Assembly (NCBI GenBank): GCA_013361975.1
Contig: JABFXB010000036.1
Span: 1-14,591 of the forward strand
Direction: 5' to 3'
Source: Dermatophilaceae bacterium
Lineage (GTDB): Bacteria; Actinomycetota; Actinomycetes; Actinomycetales; Dermatophilaceae
DNA: 14,591 nt
In this document: in pieces, positions 11,271-14,591 of the stretch
How the letters are laid out: each line of letters starts with the position of its first letter
How positions within the stretch are numbered: the stretch's first letter is position 1
Program-made: the position numbers and the translations under genes
Notes under the pieces: model-generated
Database searches by the model: none
The model's input: only the letters and a program-made list of their open reading frames with translations
Told to the model about the DNA's origin: nothing

Positions 11271-13880
11271 ATGATGCTCGCTCCAAAAGTCCCTACGAGA
11301 GGACGCGGCCTGCGCCGCGGCGCGCTGTGCGTCGTCGCCGGCGCCGCCCTCGCGATCACGCCTCTCGCGCTCCCCAGCTATGCCAGCAACGGTGCGGGCA
11401 GCGGGGGCGGTGGCCGTTTCGTCGATGCGGGCGACCAGGCCGCCGAGCTGATGGACTCGCAGGCCGAGTTCGCGCAGGCGCGTTCCGCGCCCACCGGGCT
11501 CGTCGCACCCGGCGCGTACGCGGCGGCCTACAGCCAGCTCTCCTCCCTCCCGGCAGCCCCGTCGTCGTGGAGCTCGATCACGAACGTCCCGTACAACTCC
11601 GACGACCCCCGCTACCGCGACCCGAGCGCGTCGAACAGCAGCGGCGGCGCCGGCTACGTGAGCGGCCGCGTCCAGGCTCTCGCCGTCGACGGCCACTGCG
11701 TCTTCGCGGGCGGCGCGGCCGGGGGCATCGAGCGCTCCTGCGACAACGGCACCACGTGGACCCCGATCGCCGATGCCCTGCCGACCCAGTCGATCGGCAG
11801 CATGTCCATCGCACCCGACGGCGCCCTGTGGGTGGCCACCGGTGACGGCACGACCGGCTCGGCCACCTACGTCGGCGCCGGCGTCTTCCGGCTCGGCTCG
11901 CCCGACACGTCGACCTTCACGGCGGCTTCCAAGGTCGGCGGCACGGAGCTCGACAGCCAGGTCATCCGCCGCATCCTCATCGATGCGGACAACGGCCGGG
12001 TCTTCGTCGCCGCGTCGCGTGGCCTCTACGTGCACTCCCTGGCAGGGGCAACGACCACCGCCTGGAGCCGGTCCCTCGCGCCCTGCGCTCAGGGGATGCT
12101 CTCGTGCACCGACGTCAACGCCAACTACCGCGACATCGCCAACGACGTCGCCGTGCAGCCCGGCACGCGGGGCCAGGTCGTGCTCGCGAACGTCGCGTGG
12201 CGCAGCGGGGCGGCCTACAACGGCTTCTACCTCAGCCGCGACGGCGGCGCCACGTGGGCGAAGGTCAACCCGCTGGGTGCGATCAACCCCAAGGACGTCG
12301 GCAACGCCACCATCCAGTACTCCGCCGACGGTTCGAGGCTCTATGTCGTCCTGGAGTCGCCGTCGGCCCTGATCGCGGGCGCCGCGAGCGCTCTGGCAGG
12401 TGTCTACGTGTCCGACACCGGTGCGGCTGCGGGCCCCTACAACCAGATCGCCAACCCGAGCACGCTGGCGCAGAGCGGCTCGGCCGAGCGCAAGCAGCGG
12501 ATCGGCAAGGGCTACGCCCCCGGCGTGCAGTCCTGGTACAACCAGTTCATCGGCGTGGACCCCGCGAACGCCAAGCACGTCTACGTCGGTCTCGAGGAGG
12601 TCTACGAGTCCTGGGACGGCGGCGCGAGCTGGAAGACCATCGGACGGTACTGGGACTTCGGCTTCTCGTGCTGGTCCAACGTCGACGCGAACAACACGTG
12701 TGACGGCAACGTCCTCCACTCGGACCAGCACACCATCGCCTTCGGCTCCGGCACGAGCGCCGGCCAGGTGTACGTCGGCAACGACGGCGGCCTCTACCAG
12801 CGCGCGGTCTCACCGACCGCCTCGTCCTGGCGGTCGCTGTCGCGGTCCGGGCAGCTGAACCTGCTGCAGTACTACTCGGTCGGTGTCGGCAAGGACGTCG
12901 CCCACCCCGGTCAGGTGCAGGTGTGGGGTGGACTGCAGGACAACGGCGTCTCGCTGCTCGACCCGGCCAACAACGGCACGATGGTCTCGCCCTACGGCGG
13001 TGACGGCGGCCAGCAGCTGGTCGACCCGGACAACGGCTGCCGCACGGTCGGCGAGTACGTCGACCTGACGCTCCAGATGACGACGAACTGCGGTGTCGCC
13101 GACGGCAGCCCCGCCTCGGACAGCTCCATCGTCACCATCGCGCCGGCCGACCCGCTGCCTCGCTTCATCGCCCCGTTCAGCGCCGACCAGACCGACCCCG
13201 GCACGTGGGTGGCCGGCGGGGAGTACGTCTGGACCAACACCAAGACGTGGGCCAGCACCAGCGGCGCGGACTGGACCAAGGCCGCCGACACCGGCGCCGG
13301 TCACTCCATCACCGCGCTGGCCAGCCGCAACCACGTGGTGTGGGCCGGCTGGTGCGGGTCGTGCAACCCCGGCTCGAGCTTCGCGCGTGGGCTCATGACG
13401 AACGCCAACGGCAGCTACCAGCAGGTGGCCACGACGGCGGGCGTGCCCCGGCGGATGGTCACCGGCGTGACGCCCGACCCTGCCGACCCGCGCAGCTCGT
13501 ACGTCGTGTTCGGCGGCTACTCCCGCAACTGGGTCGACGGGCCGGGCAGCGACCTGGCCGGCTCGGGCCACCTGTGGAAGGTCACGCTCACCGGTGGCAC
13601 CGACTCCGCCACCGGTCAGGCCCTCGCGACCTGGACCGACGTCAGCGGCAACCTGCCCGACGTCCCGGGCGACAACCTGCTGATCACCTCGCGCGGTCGG
13701 GTCGTCCTGGCCACCGACCTCGGGGTCGTCGAGACGACGCTCGCGTCCCTTCGGACCGGCGCGCCCCAGTGGTCGCGTGACGCGATCCCGGTCACCATCG
13801 CCACCCAGGCGCTGGAGGGGCCGGACGGCAAGCTCTACGTCGCGACCTACGGGCGCGGGATCTACCGCACCGCGTCCTGA
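11271..13880 (+). CDS. Secreted Asp-box (BNR) beta-propeller protein
   Basis: An 869-aa exported protein. Residues 1-40 form a signal peptide (basic GRGLRRG, hydrophobic core, probable cleavage near LPSYAS). Three Asp-boxes of the S.D.G.(T/S)W type are clear: SCDNGTTW (156-163), SRDGGATW (322-329) and SWDGGASW (447-454), with further blade-like repeats such as YVGNDGGLYQ, and the end YGRGIYRTAS is typical of a closing blade. Asp-boxes occur in sialidases, GH74 xyloglucanases and VPS10/sortilin-type propellers. I see no sialidase arginine triad or FRIP motif, so annotating it as a glycosidase would be unsafe. There is no LPXTG or other anchor, so it is probably released. Paired cysteines (for example 271/279 and CGSC in the C-terminal half) fit an extracellular life. 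The first of two ATGs is best spaced from AGGGAGGG. Confidence 0.85.
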   Translation: MMLAPKVPTRGRGLRRGALCVVAGAALAITPLALPSYASNGAGSGGGGRFVDAGDQAAELMDSQAEFAQARSAPTGLVAPGAYAAAYSQLSSLPAAPSSWSSITNVPYNSDDPRYRDPSASNSSGGAGYVSGRVQALAVDGHCVFAGGAAGGIERSCDNGTTWTPIADALPTQSIGSMSIAPDGALWVATGDGTTGSATYVGAGVFRLGSPDTSTFTAASKVGGTELDSQVIRRILIDADNGRVFVAASRGLYVHSLAGATTTAWSRSLAPCAQGMLSCTDVNANYRDIANDVAVQPGTRGQVVLANVAWRSGAAYNGFYLSRDGGATWAKVNPLGAINPKDVGNATIQYSADGSRLYVVLESPSALIAGAASALAGVYVSDTGAAAGPYNQIANPSTLAQSGSAERKQRIGKGYAPGVQSWYNQFIGVDPANAKHVYVGLEEVYESWDGGASWKTIGRYWDFGFSCWSNVDANNTCDGNVLHSDQHTIAFGSGTSAGQVYVGNDGGLYQRAVSPTASSWRSLSRSGQLNLLQYYSVGVGKDVAHPGQVQVWGGLQDNGVSLLDPANNGTMVSPYGGDGGQQLVDPDNGCRTVGEYVDLTLQMTTNCGVADGSPASDSSIVTIAPADPLPRFIAPFSADQTDPGTWVAGGEYVWTNTKTWASTSGADWTKAADTGAGHSITALASRNHVVWAGWCGSCNPGSSFARGLMTNANGSYQQVATTAGVPRRMVTGVTPDPADPRSSYVVFGGYSRNWVDGPGSDLAGSGHLWKVTLTGGTDSATGQALATWTDVSGNLPDVPGDNLLITSRGRVVLATDLGVVETTLASLRTGAPQWSRDAIPVTIATQALEGPDGKLYVATYGRGIYRTAS

Positions 13881-13897
13881 CTCACGACCTGACCACC

Positions 13898-13949
13898 GTG
13901 GCGTGCGGGTGGGCGTCGGGCTCTCGGCCCGGCCTCACCCGTACGCCAC
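13898..13949. terminator. Long hairpin terminator between convergent genes
   Basis: GTGGCGTGCGGGTG (13898-13911) pairs with CACCCGTACGCCAC (13936-13949) over 14 positions with a single G-U pair. Inside, GGC/GCC and CGGGC/GCCCG continue the stem with small bulges to a TCTCG loop, about 22 pairs in all. It starts 18 bp after the propeller stop codon. There is no T-run, so it may act as a rho-aided or bidirectional terminator and 3'-end protector. Confidence 0.7.
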
Positions 13950-14040
13950 TGTCGTGCTGTCGGTCCTCCACTCGGACTCGCTCGCGTTGGCCACGAGGCC
14001 GGCTCGCTCCCAGGGCCAGCGCCCACCACGGTGAGGCCCG

Positions 14041-14591
14041 TCAGCCGGCCGGGTCGGGCTCGTGGGTCGTGACGATGTCGTTGGCGGCGGCCCAGGCGGT
14101 GATGTCGCGCTTCTCGATGGCGGTGGCCATGAGGTCGGGGAACTTGTCGGGCGTGCACGCGAAGGCCGGCACCCCGACAGCGGCCAGCGCCGCGGCGTGG
14201 TTCGCGTCGAAGCCCGGCCGCCCGGAGTCGCTCAGGGCCAGCAGCGCGACCATCGTGGCGCCGGACGCGACGATCGAGGACGCGCGTCGAACCATCTCCT
14301 CGGCGATGCCGCCCTCGTAGAGGTCGCTGATGAGCACGAGGATCGTCTCGGCCGGCTGCTCGATGAGCCCCTCGCAGTACGCGAGCGCCTGGTTGATGTC
14401 GGTGCCGCCGCCGAGCTGCACGCCGAAGAGCACGTCGACCGGGTCGTCGAGCTCGTCGGTGAGGTCGACGACGGCGGTGTCGAAGACGACGAGCCTCGTC
14501 TCGACCGACCGGAGCGACGCGAGCACTGCGCCGAACACGCTGGAGTAGACGACCGACTCGGCCATCGAGCCGGACTGGTCGATGCAGAGGA
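14041..14591 (-). CDS. VWA-domain protein (CoxE/MoxR-partner type), C-terminal part; start outside window
   Basis: The frame is open to the window edge and encodes a von Willebrand factor A domain ending at a TGA at 14041. The metal-ion-dependent adhesion site is visible: DQSGS (codons at 14566-14580, preceded by LCI), the conserved threonine in GGGTDINQAL, and the aspartate in LISDLYEGG. The tail continues LLALSDSGRPGFD and CTPDKFPDLMA. These phrases resemble, from memory, VWA proteins encoded with a MoxR-type AAA ATPase, a DUF5682 protein and a SWIM zinc-finger protein in bacterial clusters proposed as conflict or stress systems. That context would lie to the right and is inference. An internal ATG at 14565 falls inside the metal site and is not the start. 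The domain call is firm. Confidence 0.85.
   Translation of the reverse strand, partial: LCIDQSGSMAESVVYSSVFGAVLASLRSVETRLVVFDTAVVDLTDELDDPVDVLFGVQLGGGTDINQALAYCEGLIEQPAETILVLISDLYEGGIAEEMVRRASSIVASGATMVALLALSDSGRPGFDANHAAALAAVGVPAFACTPDKFPDLMATAIEKRDITAWAAANDIVTTHEPDPAG

Noticed and set aside
13998..14049. GCCGGCT/AGCCGGC inverted repeat near the VWA stop
   Set aside because: The arms are 38 bp apart and one lies inside the coding end; short GC repeats like this are expected here.

Overview
The window is very GC-rich DNA (about 70% by eye) with codons ending almost always in G or C, GTG starts, short spacers and several divergent or convergent gene pairs. This points to a high-GC actinobacterium; a member of the Micrococcales (for example the Intrasporangiaceae) is a guess from style and gene content. 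No rRNA, tRNA or CRISPR array was seen.

Layout, left to right. (1) 1-182: the last 50 codons of an IS3-type transposase and the probable right end of that insertion sequence, only about 30 bp upstream of the next gene. (2) 213-1235 (+): a membrane protein with a DUF218 (YdcF/SanA/ElyC-like) domain. (3) 3588-1265 (-): a two-gene operon with translational coupling (GTGA overlap), a crotonase-fold protein followed by an acyl-CoA synthetase. (4) 3784-4839 (+): a zinc-dependent alcohol dehydrogenase, divergent from the operon. The 195-bp spacer holds five copies of GGGACC/GGTCCC. (5) 10378-4823 (-): a very large single-chain biotin-dependent acyl-CoA carboxylase (1851 aa) with the domain order of eukaryotic acetyl-CoA carboxylase; its 3' end overlaps the dehydrogenase by 17 bp. 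(6) 10606-11073 (+): a small DUF4825-like lipoprotein behind a perfect 16-bp palindrome. (7) 11271-13880 (+): a secreted 869-aa Asp-box (BNR) beta-propeller protein with a strongly foldable 5' leader and a long terminator hairpin. (8) 14591-14041 (-): the C-terminal part of a von Willebrand factor A (VWA) protein running off the window.

Functional reading: genes 3-5 form a CoA-thioester neighbourhood (activation, double-bond chemistry, alcohol oxidation, carboxylation), suggesting fatty- or carboxylic-acid metabolism. The substrates cannot be read from sequence. Genes 6-7 are envelope or secreted proteins. Gene 8 resembles the VWA component of MoxR-ATPase/VWA systems, whose other genes would lie beyond the right edge.

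The most interesting non-gene signals are an over-represented octamer GTATGCCG (six copies, always over a Tyr/Ala codon pair and always forcing a rare codon), the GGGACC cluster, the 16-bp palindrome, and the folded leader of the propeller gene. I did not find a clear new defence or mobile system inside the window. The best lead to one is the truncated VWA gene at the right edge.
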